Shown here: positions 25,758-37,499 of the stretch, in pieces | Numbering within the stretch: position 1 is the first letter of the stretch | Layout of the letters: the number at the start of each line of letters is the position of its first letter | From: Corynebacterium tuscaniense | GTDB lineage: Bacteria > Actinomycetota > Actinomycetes > Mycobacteriales > Mycobacteriaceae | DNA: 49,843 nt | Reading direction: 5' to 3' | Assembly: GCF_008693065.1 (NCBI RefSeq) | Contig: NZ_VXKH01000009.1 | Span: forward strand, 1 to 49,843 | Notes under the pieces: model-generated | What the model was told of the DNA's origin: nothing | The model's input: the letters and a program-made list of their open reading frames with translations, nothing else | Database searches by the model: none | Program-made: the position numbers and the translations under genes

Positions 25758-27790
25758 TATGCGACGGTCACTGTGGCCGAGCCCGTAAACGGCGTTAGGC
25801 CTCCGGATACATCGCGGGAAGAACCATCCACACGGATGGTGTACATGCCCGGTGCAGCATCCTTCGTGTCCCAAGAAACACGGGCGTTGGTGGTCCCCGC
25901 GTTCTTCACAAACTCGATGATGGTGTCAGCGTGGAAATCATCTGCCACGATCTCCCCCGCCGCATTCGTAATGGTCACGTAGCCCTGCCCGTGTCGTAGA
26001 TCCGAGTTGGGGTTGGCAAAGCAGAAAGTGGCTGTTGCCCTGGCACCGACAACAACGGTACTGCTGGCGGTAATCACATCACCGAATTCCATGCCCCATG
26101 CCGGCTGGTCAATCCCAGGCTGGCCGGATAACGAGGTGGGGATCAATCCGGTGAGGTCCCCGCCAGCGGCACCAACATCAATCTGGGTGCCATCGCACAA
26201 GGACTCAGCCAGCTCGTCGTAGACCTGCATCATGGCGCAGAGTTGATGGCGCCCGAAGATGGTGGCACCTCCTTCATAATCCTGATTGTCGTACTCTTCC
26301 GGCGTTGTCACATAGTGGGCATAGCCACTGGTGTAGCCCATGCAGATGACGGTTTCTAGCGGAACGTCGAGCACCTCCGCGACGTGCTGGCGTATCCGGT
26401 AGCCCGCCATGGAGGTGGGTTCCATGGAGTTGGTGATGATGGTCAGGCCCGCAATCTGTGTGACAGAAAACAGCAGCACTTGCTGGATCATCCCATCAAT
26501 AAAGCCAAGGGGTAGCAGTATTTCTTTGTTGCCGTGGATCTCTCTCCAGTCCTCCGGCAGGATCACATCACCGAGCTCCTTCACCCAGGGTGTGCCACCG
26601 CGCTCCCCCTCGTTGAAGATGGGCACGTCCAGTCCGCCACCATCTTCCTGGCTGGAAGCGGCAAACGCCGCGCCCAAGATCGCCGGGCCGGTTCTGTGCT
26701 CAGTGCCGTCGGGGGTAAAGCGCCCGTCAATAGTCACATCCCGCATGTCCACCCACTTGTAGCGGTTGCGGATCGTCGGTCCATTCTTCCCCGTAATGTC
26801 AATGACCCTGGTGCCAGGCCCACGTGTTGCATCGATCTGGCGGTCGCCCAAAACTTGCGCGGATAGTGCCTCATTTTCCAAGCCAGGCCCCGTCTGTGGC
26901 TGCAGCCCCATGTTAGGAGTGATGTCGCCCTGTGGTGCCGTGGCAAAGGCCGCCACGAACGGCGCATTTTCCGCCTCACGGTGGATCGTTCCCTTCTCGC
27001 GTTCCATGCGCCAAGAGGACCAGCCCTTATGGTCGCCGTCGATAAGCGTGTGCTTGTGACCAAAGCTCGTGGCGTGCAGCCCGTACCAGTTGATCAGGCC
27101 CACGTCTTTGCCGCCGCGCGCGATGAATAGCGTGATGCTCTCCGGGTTCACCCCTTTGGGGAATGCAATCTTCTCCTCATCCGGATTGCGCGAGAAGGCC
27201 TCAAAAGAGCGGTTCACTCCTGCCTCCCGCACTTCACCACGGACGAGTCGCAATGTGGACAGCTGTTTATCAGCATGTGCTCGCTTGATGGCCTCAACAA
27301 TGCCAGCAACGGTTGCCTCAAACGTGACGGGCCGGAAACCCAGCGTGGTCAAGTCCACCATGAGGTGCCCGGACGTTCCACCCGGCCCCACGTGCGTGTG
27401 GGAAGCGGAAATGAACACATTGGATTCGTTATACGCCGCACCGAATTCCTCTTTGAGTCTGCGCAGAACCTCCAGCTGAATGGACTGGAACATTAGCCCC
27501 ATCTCCGCGATAACAAAAACTGTGCTCACACCGGTGGCATCCTCAAAAATGAATGCTCGTGCAAATTGGCGTAGACGAATACCAGTTGTCGATTGCGCCA
27601 TCACGGCATAGCCATTCATGCCTGCGCCAAGGGGCTCCCCCGTCATGTCAGCCATGCCACGCCCAACGATGAGCTCTGGCCCCGGAGCCTCTTTCGCGTG
27701 CGCGCCGGTCACTTGTAAGGCTGCCACCCCGGCGGCTGCCAGTCCTGCCCCAGCCAAAAACGTACGTCGCCCGAATGTGATCTGAGTCAT
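25757..27790 (-). CDS. Tat-exported neutral/alkaline ceramidase
   Basis: 677 residues. The N-terminus has a twin-arginine signal (FGRRTFLAGAGLAAAG) with cleavage near AHA-KE, so the enzyme is exported folded. The catalytic domain has zinc ligands His131/His133 region (SASHTHVGPGG) and His239 (WYGLHATS), and the QGDITPN block at 287-293. In characterised neutral ceramidases that block is GDVSPN with a catalytic Ser; here Thr291 takes its place. A C-terminal immunoglobulin-like domain follows. The reaction would be ceramide to sphingosine plus fatty acid. It lies in an AT-rich-bordered slot between ABC-F and ppk2. Confidence 0.88.
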   Translation of the reverse strand: MTQITFGRRTFLAGAGLAAAGVAALQVTGAHAKEAPGPELIVGRGMADMTGEPLGAGMNGYAVMAQSTTGIRLRQFARAFIFEDATGVSTVFVIAEMGLMFQSIQLEVLRRLKEEFGAAYNESNVFISASHTHVGPGGTSGHLMVDLTTLGFRPVTFEATVAGIVEAIKRAHADKQLSTLRLVRGEVREAGVNRSFEAFSRNPDEEKIAFPKGVNPESITLFIARGGKDVGLINWYGLHATSFGHKHTLIDGDHKGWSSWRMEREKGTIHREAENAPFVAAFATAPQGDITPNMGLQPQTGPGLENEALSAQVLGDRQIDATRGPGTRVIDITGKNGPTIRNRYKWVDMRDVTIDGRFTPDGTEHRTGPAILGAAFAASSQEDGGGLDVPIFNEGERGGTPWVKELGDVILPEDWREIHGNKEILLPLGFIDGMIQQVLLFSVTQIAGLTIITNSMEPTSMAGYRIRQHVAEVLDVPLETVICMGYTSGYAHYVTTPEEYDNQDYEGGATIFGRHQLCAMMQVYDELAESLCDGTQIDVGAAGGDLTGLIPTSLSGQPGIDQPAWGMEFGDVITASSTVVVGARATATFCFANPNSDLRHGQGYVTITNAAGEIVADDFHADTIIEFVKNAGTTNARVSWDTKDAAPGMYTIRVDGSSRDVSGGLTPFTGSATVTVA

Positions 27791-27853
27791 AGCGGGCAGA
27801 TTACATGGAACTTACTTTTTTGTAAGCAAAATGAAATAAAATTTAAGATTGCT

Positions 27854-29680
27854 TTACGCTTCTAACTGTTCTCCCAGTTCAAGCCACTCAAACTCAAGCT
27901 CTTCACGCTTCTCACGCAACTGCGAGAGCTCCTCTGACTTCGCGCCGATGGCCTCAAAATCAGGATCACCCTCACCCGACATCGCCGTAATCTCCACTTC
28001 CAGGGCTTCCACCTGCGAATCCAGCTTCTCAAGCTTGCGTTCCAGCGCGCTCATTTTCTTCGACACTTCGCGCCATTGCTGCGGGCTCAAGGCCTTTTCG
28101 CTTGTCGACGCCTCCCGCGCATCCTTCTTCCCCTTCTTCCCATCGACCTCTCCCAGATCAAGCACGCCTGCCTGCGCTTCCATCCCCTCACGCTGTTTGA
28201 GGTATTGCTCGATACCACCGGGCAGGTTGGTCAGCTTGCCATCCCCAAACAGCGCATAGGTGACATCCGCGATGCGTTCAATCAAGTAGCGGTCGTGGGA
28301 AATAACCACGAGTGTTCCCGGCCAACTATCCAGCAGGTCTTCGAGTTCCTGGAGGGTGTCAATGTCGAGGTCGTTCGTAGGCTCGTCGAGAAGCAACACA
28401 TTCGGCTCGCCCATGAGCACGCGAGTGAGCTGAAGGCGACGGCGCTCACCGCCCGACAAATCGCCGACTGGTGTGCGCTGACGTTTCGGGCTGAAGCCAA
28501 GGCGCTCCGCTAACTGGGAGGCAGACATCTCCTTCTTACCCACCGTGATGTAGGTGGCCACGTCCTCCACCGCATCGATGACGCGACGCGTGGGATCAAG
28601 GTCATCCAATTCTTGGCGCAGCCACCCAACCTTAGTGGTCAGTCCTTCAATTCGCTTGCCGCCCGCCAGCGGATAGTCCCCCGCCAAGGTGCGCAACAAG
28701 GTGGTCTTTCCGGAACCATTCACCCCAACCAGACCGATGCGCTCACCCGGTGCTAAACGCCACGTCAGGTGATCCACTAGCGTCCGCCCATCCGGCGCAT
28801 CAATCCGCGCATCCTCCAACTCAATGACCACACGTCCTTGACGCTGCTTGGAAAAGGCCATGAGTTCAACCGTGTCGCGCGGCGCTGGCACATCAGCGAT
28901 CAGGGCCTCCGCTGCCTCAATGCGATACCGGGGCTTTGACGTCCTCGCCGGCGCCCCGCGTCGCAGCCACGCTAGCTCCTTTCGCGCCAAGTTCTGGCGC
29001 CGCTGCTCAATCGCATCCGCCTGACGCGCACGTTCCGCACGAGCAAACGTCCAGTCGTTGTAGCCACCTTCGTAGACATCCACCTTGCCATCGTGGACCT
29101 CCCACGTCAGCGTGGCTACAGTGTCCAGGAACCAACGGTCGTGCGTGACCACAACGAGAGCAATCTTGCGCTTCATCAAATGGTCCGCCAACCACTGCAC
29201 ACCTTCAACGTCAAGATGGTTCGTGGGCTCATCCAGCACGATCAGGTCTAGATCACGAACCAGCGCGGCAGCCAGATTCACACGGCGGCGCTCCCCGCCA
29301 GAAAGCTGCCCCACTGGAGTCTCTAACCCCAGCTCAGCCACGCCCGTGCCCGCGAGCACCTCACGCACCTTGGCGTTGGACGCCCACTCGTAGACCTCCA
29401 AACCGAGAGGTTCCACCACGGCCTGGCCAACCGTCATATCTTCCGGTAAGTCAAAGCGCTGAGTCACCACCGCCATGCGCAGATCATTGGCGTGCGACAC
29501 ACGCCCTTCGTCCGGAGATTCAATACCGGTGAGCACTTCCAGCAGCGTTGTCTTTCCACCGCCGTTAAGCCCCACAACGCCAATGCGGTCGCCAGTTTGA
29601 ACGCCAAGGGACACCTTGTCCAACAGGGTCTTCAAACCCCAGGTTTTGGACACATTTTCCAGGTTGATCAGGTTTGCCAT
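27854..29680 (-). CDS. ABC-F family ATPase (Uup-like)
   Basis: 608 residues with two ABC domains and no membrane segments. Domain 1: GLNGGGKTT, LSGGERRRVNL, LDEPTNHLD. Domain 2: GVNGSGKTT, LSGGERRRLQL, LDEPTNDLD. A Lys/Glu-rich coiled coil forms the last 75 residues, as in Uup. ABC-F proteins act on ribosomes or, for Uup, on nucleic acid, not in transport. It is downstream of ispE by 22 bp in a conserved corynebacterial run (rpf2-ksgA-ispE-ABC-F). Some relatives give antibiotic resistance, but nothing here shows that. Confidence 0.9.
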   Translation of the reverse strand: MANLINLENVSKTWGLKTLLDKVSLGVQTGDRIGVVGLNGGGKTTLLEVLTGIESPDEGRVSHANDLRMAVVTQRFDLPEDMTVGQAVVEPLGLEVYEWASNAKVREVLAGTGVAELGLETPVGQLSGGERRRVNLAAALVRDLDLIVLDEPTNHLDVEGVQWLADHLMKRKIALVVVTHDRWFLDTVATLTWEVHDGKVDVYEGGYNDWTFARAERARQADAIEQRRQNLARKELAWLRRGAPARTSKPRYRIEAAEALIADVPAPRDTVELMAFSKQRQGRVVIELEDARIDAPDGRTLVDHLTWRLAPGERIGLVGVNGSGKTTLLRTLAGDYPLAGGKRIEGLTTKVGWLRQELDDLDPTRRVIDAVEDVATYITVGKKEMSASQLAERLGFSPKRQRTPVGDLSGGERRRLQLTRVLMGEPNVLLLDEPTNDLDIDTLQELEDLLDSWPGTLVVISHDRYLIERIADVTYALFGDGKLTNLPGGIEQYLKQREGMEAQAGVLDLGEVDGKKGKKDAREASTSEKALSPQQWREVSKKMSALERKLEKLDSQVEALEVEITAMSGEGDPDFEAIGAKSEELSQLREKREELEFEWLELGEQLEA

Positions 29681-29702
29681 GATGCAACCAGTCTAGGCAC
29701 GA

Positions 29703-30641
29703 CTACAGCAGCGTCGCCCCTGTGGCCGGACCACACGCAACAAACCCTTCGGCGGAGCCGTCACGCGTGAGCTCTTCCACTACCGCCAGCGCAGTTTCAC
29801 GGTCGGGGCACAATGCTGCCACCGTTGGACCAGAACCTGACACCATCGCCCGGATCGCCCCCGCTTTCTCCGCATCACGAATTAGTGTGTGCAACCGTGG
29901 CTGCAGCGATAATGCTGCCGCCTCCAAATCATTGTGCATTGCTGCGCCCACTTGCACTGGATCCCCCGACAGCAGCGCCCGGGACAGCAAAGTGGTGTCC
30001 ATCTTAGGCACCACCGAGGCACTGTTAAAGCGCATGTCATCAAGGTGCTCAAAAACCTTACCGGTGGACAGACCAACCCCAGGGTTGAGAAAGGCAAACC
30101 AGTACTCACCTCGCCCCATCATAGGCACGAGCGCATCTCCCCGTTCTGTCCCTAGCGCAATACCGCCCATGAGAGCGAAAGGCACATCCGCGCCTAGTTC
30201 CGCTGCCACGGCCTGCACACGATCCGCCGGCACGTCCACGCCATGCTGTGCCATATAGCCCACGGCAGCCTTGATTGCCGCCGCAGCATCGGCCGAACCG
30301 CCCGCCATACCACCGGCAACAGGGATGGTCTTGTCCACTTCAATCCGGACAGGCTCCACATCCGCCCCCGCACAGATTGCGTTCACAGCACGCCAGGCCA
30401 AATTATTTGGTGTATCCAAATCCTCATCCGGTTCCGACACGTGAAAACTGGTGCACATACCCGCCACCACACCACAGGTGACATCTGCACCCGGCTCCGG
30501 GATCAACGCCACTATTTCCTGCCGGTCAACCGCCATGAACACCGTGGATAACTCATGGTAGCCATCCGAACGAGCCTCCCCCATCCCAAGATGAAGGTTG
30601 ACCTTGCCATTCGCCCGCGCGGCAGATGGTTTCACCGTCAC
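29703..30641 (-). CDS. ispE: 4-diphosphocytidyl-2-C-methyl-D-erythritol kinase
   Basis: A 312-residue GHMP kinase of the MEP isoprenoid pathway, needed for the decaprenyl carriers of the cell wall. [20 protein letters not shown] is the N-terminal block and [17 protein letters not shown] the ATP-binding loop; [10 protein letters not shown] is the third GHMP motif. The GTG start overlaps the ksgA stop by four bases (GTGA), showing coupling. Confidence 0.94.
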   Translation of the reverse strand: MTVKPSAARANGKVNLHLGMGEARSDGYHELSTVFMAVDRQEIVALIPEPGADVTCGVVAGMCTSFHVSEPDEDLDTPNNLAWRAVNAICAGADVEPVRIEVDKTIPVAGGMAGGSADAAAAIKAAVGYMAQHGVDVPADRVQAVAAELGADVPFALMGGIALGTERGDALVPMMGRGEYWFAFLNPGVGLSTGKVFEHLDDMRFNSASVVPKMDTTLLSRALLSGDPVQVGAAMHNDLEAAALSLQPRLHTLIRDAEKAGAIRAMVSGSGPTVAALCPDRETALAVVEELTRDGSAEGFVACGPATGATLL

Positions 30642-31498
30642 AGCGCGCTCACCTCAGCCAGTCGTACAAAGTCTTCCACCGACAGCTTCTCCCCACGCAA
30701 CTGCGGATCAATCCCCGCCGCTCGGAGTGCACCCTCAGCGGCAGCAGCCGAACCATAGACACCGGCGAGGCAGGCACGGAGGGTTTTGCGGCGTTGGGCA
30801 AAAGCTGCGTCGATAAGCGGAAAAACCTTCTCACGCGCCGAGCGCGACCAGTCCTTCTCCTTAACATCAATGTGTACGAGCCCCGATTCAATGTTCGGCG
30901 CTGGCCAGAACACGTTTTTACCAATCGTCCCCGCGGTACGCACGTCCCCATAAAAAGACGCCTTCACACTCGGCACGCCATAAGTTTTGGAACCTGGTTT
31001 CGCCGCAAGCCTTTGTGCAACCTCCAGCTGAACCATCACGAGCACCGTACGAATTGACGGCAGCTCCGCCAGCAAATGCAGCAGCACCGGAACCGCGACA
31101 TTGTAGGGCAGGTTTGCCACCAAGGCGGTGGGGTCACGGCTGAGATCTGCGGCCTTAATCTTCATGGCATCCATACCCACAACCTCAAGCTTGTGGGCAT
31201 GGGCTGGGGCACGCCCCTCCACTGTCACCGCGAGGCGACCTGCCAACCGCGGGTCAATTTCCACCGCGATAACATGCTCGGCAACATCAATAAGGCCCAA
31301 TGTGAGAGAACCAAGCCCAGGCCCCACCTCGAGGACAGTCTCTGCCTCCCCTAACCCCGCCGCGGCGACAATGCGACGCACGGTGTTGGGGTCATGGACG
31401 AAGTTCTGCCCCAATTTTTTAGTTGGGGCAACGTCCAATTCTTCTGCCAGCGCACGAATGTCCGGCGGGTTCAGCAGATGAGCATCCTCTACGGTCAT
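30638..31498 (-). CDS. rsmA: 16S rRNA dimethyladenosine transferase
   Basis: A 286-residue KsgA that dimethylates two adenines in the helix-45 loop of 16S rRNA during 30S assembly. The SAM loop is [13 protein letters not shown], followed by AVEIDPRLA and the catalytic NLPYN motif. [19 protein letters not shown] is the standard N-terminus. The ATG at 31498 lies 12 bp after rpf2, and its stop overlaps ispE, the usual actinobacterial pairing. Confidence 0.95.
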   Translation of the reverse strand: MTVEDAHLLNPPDIRALAEELDVAPTKKLGQNFVHDPNTVRRIVAAAGLGEAETVLEVGPGLGSLTLGLIDVAEHVIAVEIDPRLAGRLAVTVEGRAPAHAHKLEVVGMDAMKIKAADLSRDPTALVANLPYNVAVPVLLHLLAELPSIRTVLVMVQLEVAQRLAAKPGSKTYGVPSVKASFYGDVRTAGTIGKNVFWPAPNIESGLVHIDVKEKDWSRSAREKVFPLIDAAFAQRRKTLRACLAGVYGSAAAAEGALRAAGIDPQLRGEKLSVEDFVRLAEVSAL

Positions 31499-31510
31499 GC
31501 CCTGCAGAGA

Positions 31511-32779
<1,269 letters not shown>

Positions 32780-32830
32780 TCATCGCCACAATAATCACTC
32801 TTGTTGACAGTACTCACTCGCGCACCTATT

Positions 32831-33667
32831 TCACACACCAAAAACACGATTGAATGTCTCCCCCACTTCCGTGGCAAGATCCCCCACAGCCATCCCACGC
32901 ATCTCCGCCACCACGTGCGCCGTGTGCCCAATGAGTCCAGGTTCATTTCGTGCACCACGGAATGGTTCCGGGGTCATGTACGGCGCATCCGTCTCAATGA
33001 GCAACTGCCCGGCCGGCGCAAGAGCAGCAGCCTCACGCAGTTCGTCGTTCCGTTTGAATGTCACATTCCCGGCAAAGGACAGGACGTAACCACGGTCGAT
33101 GGCTTCGCGTGCGACGTCGAGAGGCGAAGAAAAGCAGTGCAGCATGACATGTTCCGGTTGCGGCGCGTCCGCGAGAATGCGCATCATGTCCGCATCACCC
33201 TCGCGGTTGTGAATCATGAGCGCCTTGCCAGAATCAACCGCGAGCTGAATATGCCAGCGGAACGCCTCTTCCTGCACATCAAGCGGTGCTGTGCGGTCCG
33301 GGTCATGCTTGATCCAATACGTATCAATGCCAGTCTCCCCAATTGCCACGCAGCGCTCATCCGTAGCCATCTGCGTGAGCCGCTCGCGCGCCGCCCCATC
33401 GAGCTCACCCGCGCGCGTCGGATGGATCGCACATGCCGCAAACACGCGGTCGTTGAAGTGCGCGGCCTGCAATGCCAGCTCCGCCTCATCGAGGCCATCG
33501 CCGACAGTGCAGATCCGTTCAACGCCGGCGTCCACGGCACGCGCCACAATCGCATCCACCTCGTCCTTGTTGCGGGCACCGGTTGAGGCGAGGTGCGTGT
33601 GTGCGTCGATAAGCCCAGCAATTCGCTCAGCCGGGACGGGAATGGGGCGAGGTTTCTTCTTCGACAT
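32831..33667 (-). CDS. TatD-family metal-dependent hydrolase
   Basis: 278 residues of the TatD DNase family. IDAHTHL gives the two N-terminal metal histidines, GETGIDTYW the bridging Glu, and ETDAPYMTP a late Asp. The family has 3'-5' exonuclease and quality-control roles. The ATG at 33667 is followed by a basic stretch. Its upstream neighbour is the divergent DUF3806 gene, 24 bp away. It precedes rpf2, as in other corynebacteria. Confidence 0.9.
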   Translation of the reverse strand: MSKKKPRPIPVPAERIAGLIDAHTHLASTGARNKDEVDAIVARAVDAGVERICTVGDGLDEAELALQAAHFNDRVFAACAIHPTRAGELDGAARERLTQMATDERCVAIGETGIDTYWIKHDPDRTAPLDVQEEAFRWHIQLAVDSGKALMIHNREGDADMMRILADAPQPEHVMLHCFSSPLDVAREAIDRGYVLSFAGNVTFKRNDELREAAALAPAGQLLIETDAPYMTPEPFRGARNEPGLIGHTAHVVAEMRGMAVGDLATEVGETFNRVFGV

Positions 33668-33691
33668 GAATTCCAGCCTATCCTCGAGCAC

Positions 33692-34084
33692 ATGACATTC
33701 CACGACATCGATGCTGCAACCCGCACCCAAATCGACCGTGACCTCGCCGAAGCTGCCGTCGCCGGAATCAACGGATCTATCGACGACATCGTCGCCGCAT
33801 TCGAAGAGACCTTGGGCGAATACCTCGCCCTCGACCCCGACCTACGCCGCAGCTATTCTCGCGGCGACATCGCGCGCATGTACGGCACGGCGCTCGGCGA
33901 CGCTTTCATTCGTGAGCACGGCTTCGAGTGGCAATTGCTTATCGACGCCTACGGCACCGACCTCGTTGTCACCTCCCCCGACCGAGAGATGTACACCGCT
34001 CCCCTTGTGGTGGTGGACACGCGTTTCGAAGACGAGGCGACCGGGAAGCTGACTGCGTTCATTGAGCAGTTCTTGGGCGACTAG
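33692..34084 (+). CDS. DUF3806-like cytosolic protein
   Basis: 130 residues, no signal peptide or membrane segment. The centre, ARMYGTALGDAFIREHGFEWQLLIDAYGTDLVV, matches the DUF3806 type found in actinobacteria; function unknown. The ATG at 33692 is chosen because the frame upstream overlaps the tatD coding region. It is divergent from tatD and followed by 122 bp carrying the SOS-like box of the HNH gene. Confidence 0.7.
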   Translation: MTFHDIDAATRTQIDRDLAEAAVAGINGSIDDIVAAFEETLGEYLALDPDLRRSYSRGDIARMYGTALGDAFIREHGFEWQLLIDAYGTDLVVTSPDREMYTAPLVVVDTRFEDEATGKLTAFIEQFLGD

Positions 34085-34105
34085 CTTTTAGTTTACATCT
34101 TATAT

Positions 34106-34121
34106 TCGAACCCCTTTTCGA
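34106..34121 (+). promoter_or_regulatory. Candidate LexA (SOS) box upstream of the HNH gene
   Basis: TCGAAC-CCCT-TTTCGA matches 11 of 12 fixed positions of the actinobacterial SOS box TCGAAC-N4-GTTCGA. A second overlapping palindrome, TCGAATCTGTTCGA, lies at 34118-34131, so three TTCGAA units fall in 28 bp. They lie 76-101 bases before the HNH start. Confidence 0.65.
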
Positions 34122-34206
34122 ATCTGTTCGAATGATACCGGTGACGTGTCGTAGTGATGTGAAACTATGTTCGTACGCACTTAAAACACATTGACACGGG
34201 GGAACC

Positions 34207-35640
34207 ATGACCCAACTGACCGACCGTCCGCCACAACCACCGCCCTCGAGCCCAACTGCCTTCTTTGCCACCGAGAACCCCGACAACATCGATGCCGTTG
34301 CCGGGATGGGCATGCGCGCGGCATTCCATGCGGTGTTCCACCACTACGCCACCGCCGATGAGTTTGAGGGTTCCAAAGACCACGACACTGAACTCGCCCG
34401 CATGTGCTCCGCCACAGGCCTTTCCCTCGCCGAGGTTCGCAGTGCCGTTTATGCCTACCGCACCCTCAAAGATCTCCCTATACTGCATGCCCTCCAAGAG
34501 GCCACCCACCGTCTTGACCTCCGCCGCTTGAAAGCCATCGACCGTGCCATCAGCGTGCTCGGCGATACCCCTGACCCTGAAGTTTTCGCGGCGCTGGACG
34601 CCCTCTTGGTCTCACTGTTCACGCCGACTAAGTCGAATCAGGCGCTCCCCGGCGCGAACACCATCACCACCCGCCTGAACAAGGCGATCGGCGACATGGA
34701 TTCCTCCGTCGCCTATGACTCCAAGAAACGTGAGAAGCGCGAACAGGGACGCGCCCTTTTACCGGGCGAGTGCGAAGTCACCTTCCATGATGGCTACTAC
34801 CACGGCACCACCGGCATGACCCTCATCACGGACCATGCCACGTCAGCCGCTGTCAAGGCTTTCATCGGTGCAGCCGCGAGAGAGCACGGCATCACCGATG
34901 ATGAAGCCACGCTGCTCCTCCTCACAGGGAAGATCTCCCCTACCCCGACCGCCTGCGTCTACGGCTACGCTACCAAGAACGCGGACGGCTCCATCGACGA
35001 GTCTGCTTCAGTGTTCATTCCCGGCCACGGATTCACCACAGCCACCGGAACCGAGATGTTTCATTCTTTTGAGCCAAAACTTGTGGATATGGATGTTGCC
35101 TCCACGCGCAGCATCCCCGGCTATGTCCCACCCGCTGACATCGCCGCATTCGTTCGCGGCCGCGACGGCACCTGTGTCTACCCCGGTTGTGAGCGCACAG
35201 CCTGGGAATGCCAGCTCGACCACCGCATCGCTTACAGCCTCGGTGGTACAACAACAGCGAGCAACCTGTACTGCCTCTGTCAAAAGCACCACAATGTTAA
35301 AACCGATCGCAGGGCGTTCTACCTGGTAGATCCCTCTACAGGTGACGTGGTCTGGCTCTTTTCTGACGGCACCTACGCGCTGGCTGACCAAACCGGATTC
35401 ATCAATAGCCAGGTCACCGAAACCACGCCGCGCTGGAAGCACACCATCGACGATGTGGAGCGCCTCAAACGCACCCGCTCCCGCTTCTTTGCCAAATGCC
35501 ACCGGGTGCTCGATGTTTTCGAGGAAAACTTTGACTACGAAGAATGCCTCAAATCACTGTCATCCCTTGAACGTGAGTACGGGATGGAATTTCCTTTCCA
35601 CCCCGTACCGTTCCCGGAAGAACCGGAGGTTGACTACTGA
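34207..35640 (+). CDS. HNH endonuclease with DUF222 domain (13E12-repeat type)
   Basis: 477 residues. The N-terminal and middle part is the helical DUF222 region; the HNH nuclease lies near residues 320-365 with [37 protein letters not shown], including paired Cys for zinc and the DH and HH catalytic/metal residues. Mycobacterial relatives, the 13E12-repeat family, include genes with LexA boxes; a near-match box lies upstream here. GGGGGAA precedes the ATG. The family is often multi-copy and mobile, so it may be a selfish or repair-linked element. It overlaps the convergent metG stop by 7 bp. Confidence 0.88.
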   Translation: MTQLTDRPPQPPPSSPTAFFATENPDNIDAVAGMGMRAAFHAVFHHYATADEFEGSKDHDTELARMCSATGLSLAEVRSAVYAYRTLKDLPILHALQEATHRLDLRRLKAIDRAISVLGDTPDPEVFAALDALLVSLFTPTKSNQALPGANTITTRLNKAIGDMDSSVAYDSKKREKREQGRALLPGECEVTFHDGYYHGTTGMTLITDHATSAAVKAFIGAAAREHGITDDEATLLLLTGKISPTPTACVYGYATKNADGSIDESASVFIPGHGFTTATGTEMFHSFEPKLVDMDVASTRSIPGYVPPADIAAFVRGRDGTCVYPGCERTAWECQLDHRIAYSLGGTTTASNLYCLCQKHHNVKTDRRAFYLVDPSTGDVVWLFSDGTYALADQTGFINSQVTETTPRWKHTIDDVERLKRTRSRFFAKCHRVLDVFEENFDYEECLKSLSSLEREYGMEFPFHPVPFPEEPEVDY

Positions 35641-37463
35641 ACCGGCGCCCACTCCGGGCCAGTTTCACCCAGTTCGGGGTCGAGCTTGGCGATGAGCGGC
35701 TGTGGTTTCTCCAGCTTCGTGCCCGGCACCACATCGACGCGGCCCCATGTGGCCTGCTGGGTGGTGTAGTCACCGGTGATGACTGGGTAGCTCTGGCCCT
35801 TTTCAGGCAGGTCGACGCCGACGAGATCCAGGTCTTCGTCATCGGTGACTTCTTCCACGCGCGGGGTGGCGGCCCAGATGCCGTCGCGGCCGAGGGTCTC
35901 GTGGACCTTCTGCGCGATGTGCGGAAGGAACGGGGTGAGCATGGCGTTGCAGTCCGACACAACCTGGAGTGCAGTCCACAGCACGGTGGCAAGGCGCTCA
36001 CGCTGAGCGTCGTCCTTGGCCAGCTTCCACGGCTCCTGGTCGGCAATGTAAGCATTTGCTTCGCCAACGACGTGCATGATCTTGGTGATCGCAGCCTTGA
36101 AGTGGGCAAGTTCGAGATCCTTGCCGGCAGACTCGAAAGTCTGGGAGGCGAGGTCAAGGATGACGCGGTCAGCCTCGTTGAGCGTGCCAGGAACGGGAAC
36201 TTCACCGAAGTTCTTGTGCGCCATGGACACGGTGCGGTTGACCAGGTTGCCCCAGCCGTTGGCCAGCTCATTGTTGATGCGGCGGACGAATTCGTCCCAC
36301 GTGAAGTCCGTGTCATTGTTCTCCGGGCCGGCAACGGCGATGAAGTAGCGCAGCGGATCAGGGCCGAACGTGGCGAGGAAGTCCTTCACGTAAATAACAA
36401 CGCCCTTGGAGGAGGAGAACTTCGAACCAGACATGGTGAGGAACTCAGAGGACACAACCTCCGTCGGCAAGTTCAGGCGGCCGTACTTGTGCTCTTCCCC
36501 ACCCTTAGAACCAAGGCCGGCATAGCCGAGGAGTTCACCCGGCCAGATCTGGGAGTGGAAGGTGATGTTGTCCTTGCCCATGAAGTAGAAGCCGTTTGTG
36601 GACGGATCCTGCCAGAACTCCTTCCACGCCTCCGGGTTACCGCTGCGCGCTGCCCACTCGATGGAGGCAGACAGGTAACCGATGACGGCGTCGAACCAGA
36701 CGTAGAGCTTCTTGCCCGGGTCGTTCTCCCAGCCCTCAACCGGAACGGGAATGCCCCAGTCGATGTCGCGGGTCATGGAGCGCGGACGCATGTCCTCAAG
36801 CAGGTTGAGAGAGAATTTCAGCACGTTGGGGCGCCAGTCTTCGCGGGTTTCGAGCCAGGCCTTCAACGCGTCGTGAAGCGCGGGCAGGTCGAGCATGAAG
36901 TGCTCGGTCTCAACGAACTCGGGGGTCTCACCGTTGATCTTGGACACCGGGTTGATCAGGTCAACCGGGTCGAGCTGATTACCGCAGTTATCGCATTGGT
37001 CGCCGCGTGCATCGGTGGCACCACACAACGGGCAGGTGCCTTCAATATAGCGGTCGGGCAAGGTGCGGCCGGTGGACGGGGAGATCGCACCCTTGGTGGT
37101 CTCCTTGATCATGTAGCCATTGGCGTACAGGCCTTTGAACAGCTCCTGCACCACCGCGTAGTGGTTACGGGTGGTGGTGCGGGTGAACAGGTCGTAGGAC
37201 AGACCCAGGCCAGCGAGGTCCTCGACGATCTGGCGGTTGTAGCGGTCCGCGAGCTCCTTGACGGTCACGCCCTCCTTGTCCGCCTGGACAAGCAGCGGCG
37301 TGCCGTGCTCGTCGGTGCCGGAGACCATGAGCACGTTGTTGCCCACCATGCGCTGGTAGCGGGCGAAGACGTCGGATGGGACACCGAAACCGGCCACATG
37401 ACCGATGTGGCGTGGACCGTTGGCGTACGGCCATGCCACGCAGACGAGAACGTTTTTTTGCAT
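35634..37463 (-). CDS. metG: Methionyl-tRNA synthetase
   Basis: A 609-residue class I synthetase. The HIGH-type motif is [14 protein letters not shown], the KMSKS-type motif is KFSSSKG, and a four-cysteine zinc knuckle lies at [18 protein letters not shown]. The length lacks the C-terminal tRNA-binding (EMAP-like) extension of some bacterial forms. It begins 36 bp after rsmI on the same strand and is probably co-transcribed. Confidence 0.96.
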   Translation of the reverse strand: MQKNVLVCVAWPYANGPRHIGHVAGFGVPSDVFARYQRMVGNNVLMVSGTDEHGTPLLVQADKEGVTVKELADRYNRQIVEDLAGLGLSYDLFTRTTTRNHYAVVQELFKGLYANGYMIKETTKGAISPSTGRTLPDRYIEGTCPLCGATDARGDQCDNCGNQLDPVDLINPVSKINGETPEFVETEHFMLDLPALHDALKAWLETREDWRPNVLKFSLNLLEDMRPRSMTRDIDWGIPVPVEGWENDPGKKLYVWFDAVIGYLSASIEWAARSGNPEAWKEFWQDPSTNGFYFMGKDNITFHSQIWPGELLGYAGLGSKGGEEHKYGRLNLPTEVVSSEFLTMSGSKFSSSKGVVIYVKDFLATFGPDPLRYFIAVAGPENNDTDFTWDEFVRRINNELANGWGNLVNRTVSMAHKNFGEVPVPGTLNEADRVILDLASQTFESAGKDLELAHFKAAITKIMHVVGEANAYIADQEPWKLAKDDAQRERLATVLWTALQVVSDCNAMLTPFLPHIAQKVHETLGRDGIWAATPRVEEVTDDEDLDLVGVDLPEKGQSYPVITGDYTTQQATWGRVDVVPGTKLEKPQPLIAKLDPELGETGPEWAPVQ

Positions 37464-37499
37464 GGTTCTACCTTACGTCCATGCTCACGCCATTGACGT

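Noticed and set aside
27790-27853. AT-rich gap with CTTAC-A6-GTAAG before the ceramidase gene, as a promoter or mobile-element scar
   Set aside because: No -35/-10 pair with good spacing and no target duplication were found; only the base composition is unusual.
32804-32809. Perfect -35 hexamer TTGACA on the plus strand
   Set aside because: There is no good -10 at 16-18 bases, and no plus-strand gene follows; it would read into the tatD 3' end.
34103-34115. GGTTCGAAT-like tRNA T-arm on the minus strand
   Set aside because: No acceptor, D or anticodon arms could be found nearby; the string is part of the TTCGAA palindromes.
35901-37496. A 531-codon plus-strand frame opposite metG
   Set aside because: It is a shadow: the metG frame has all synthetase motifs, and the opposite frame has no recognisable domain.
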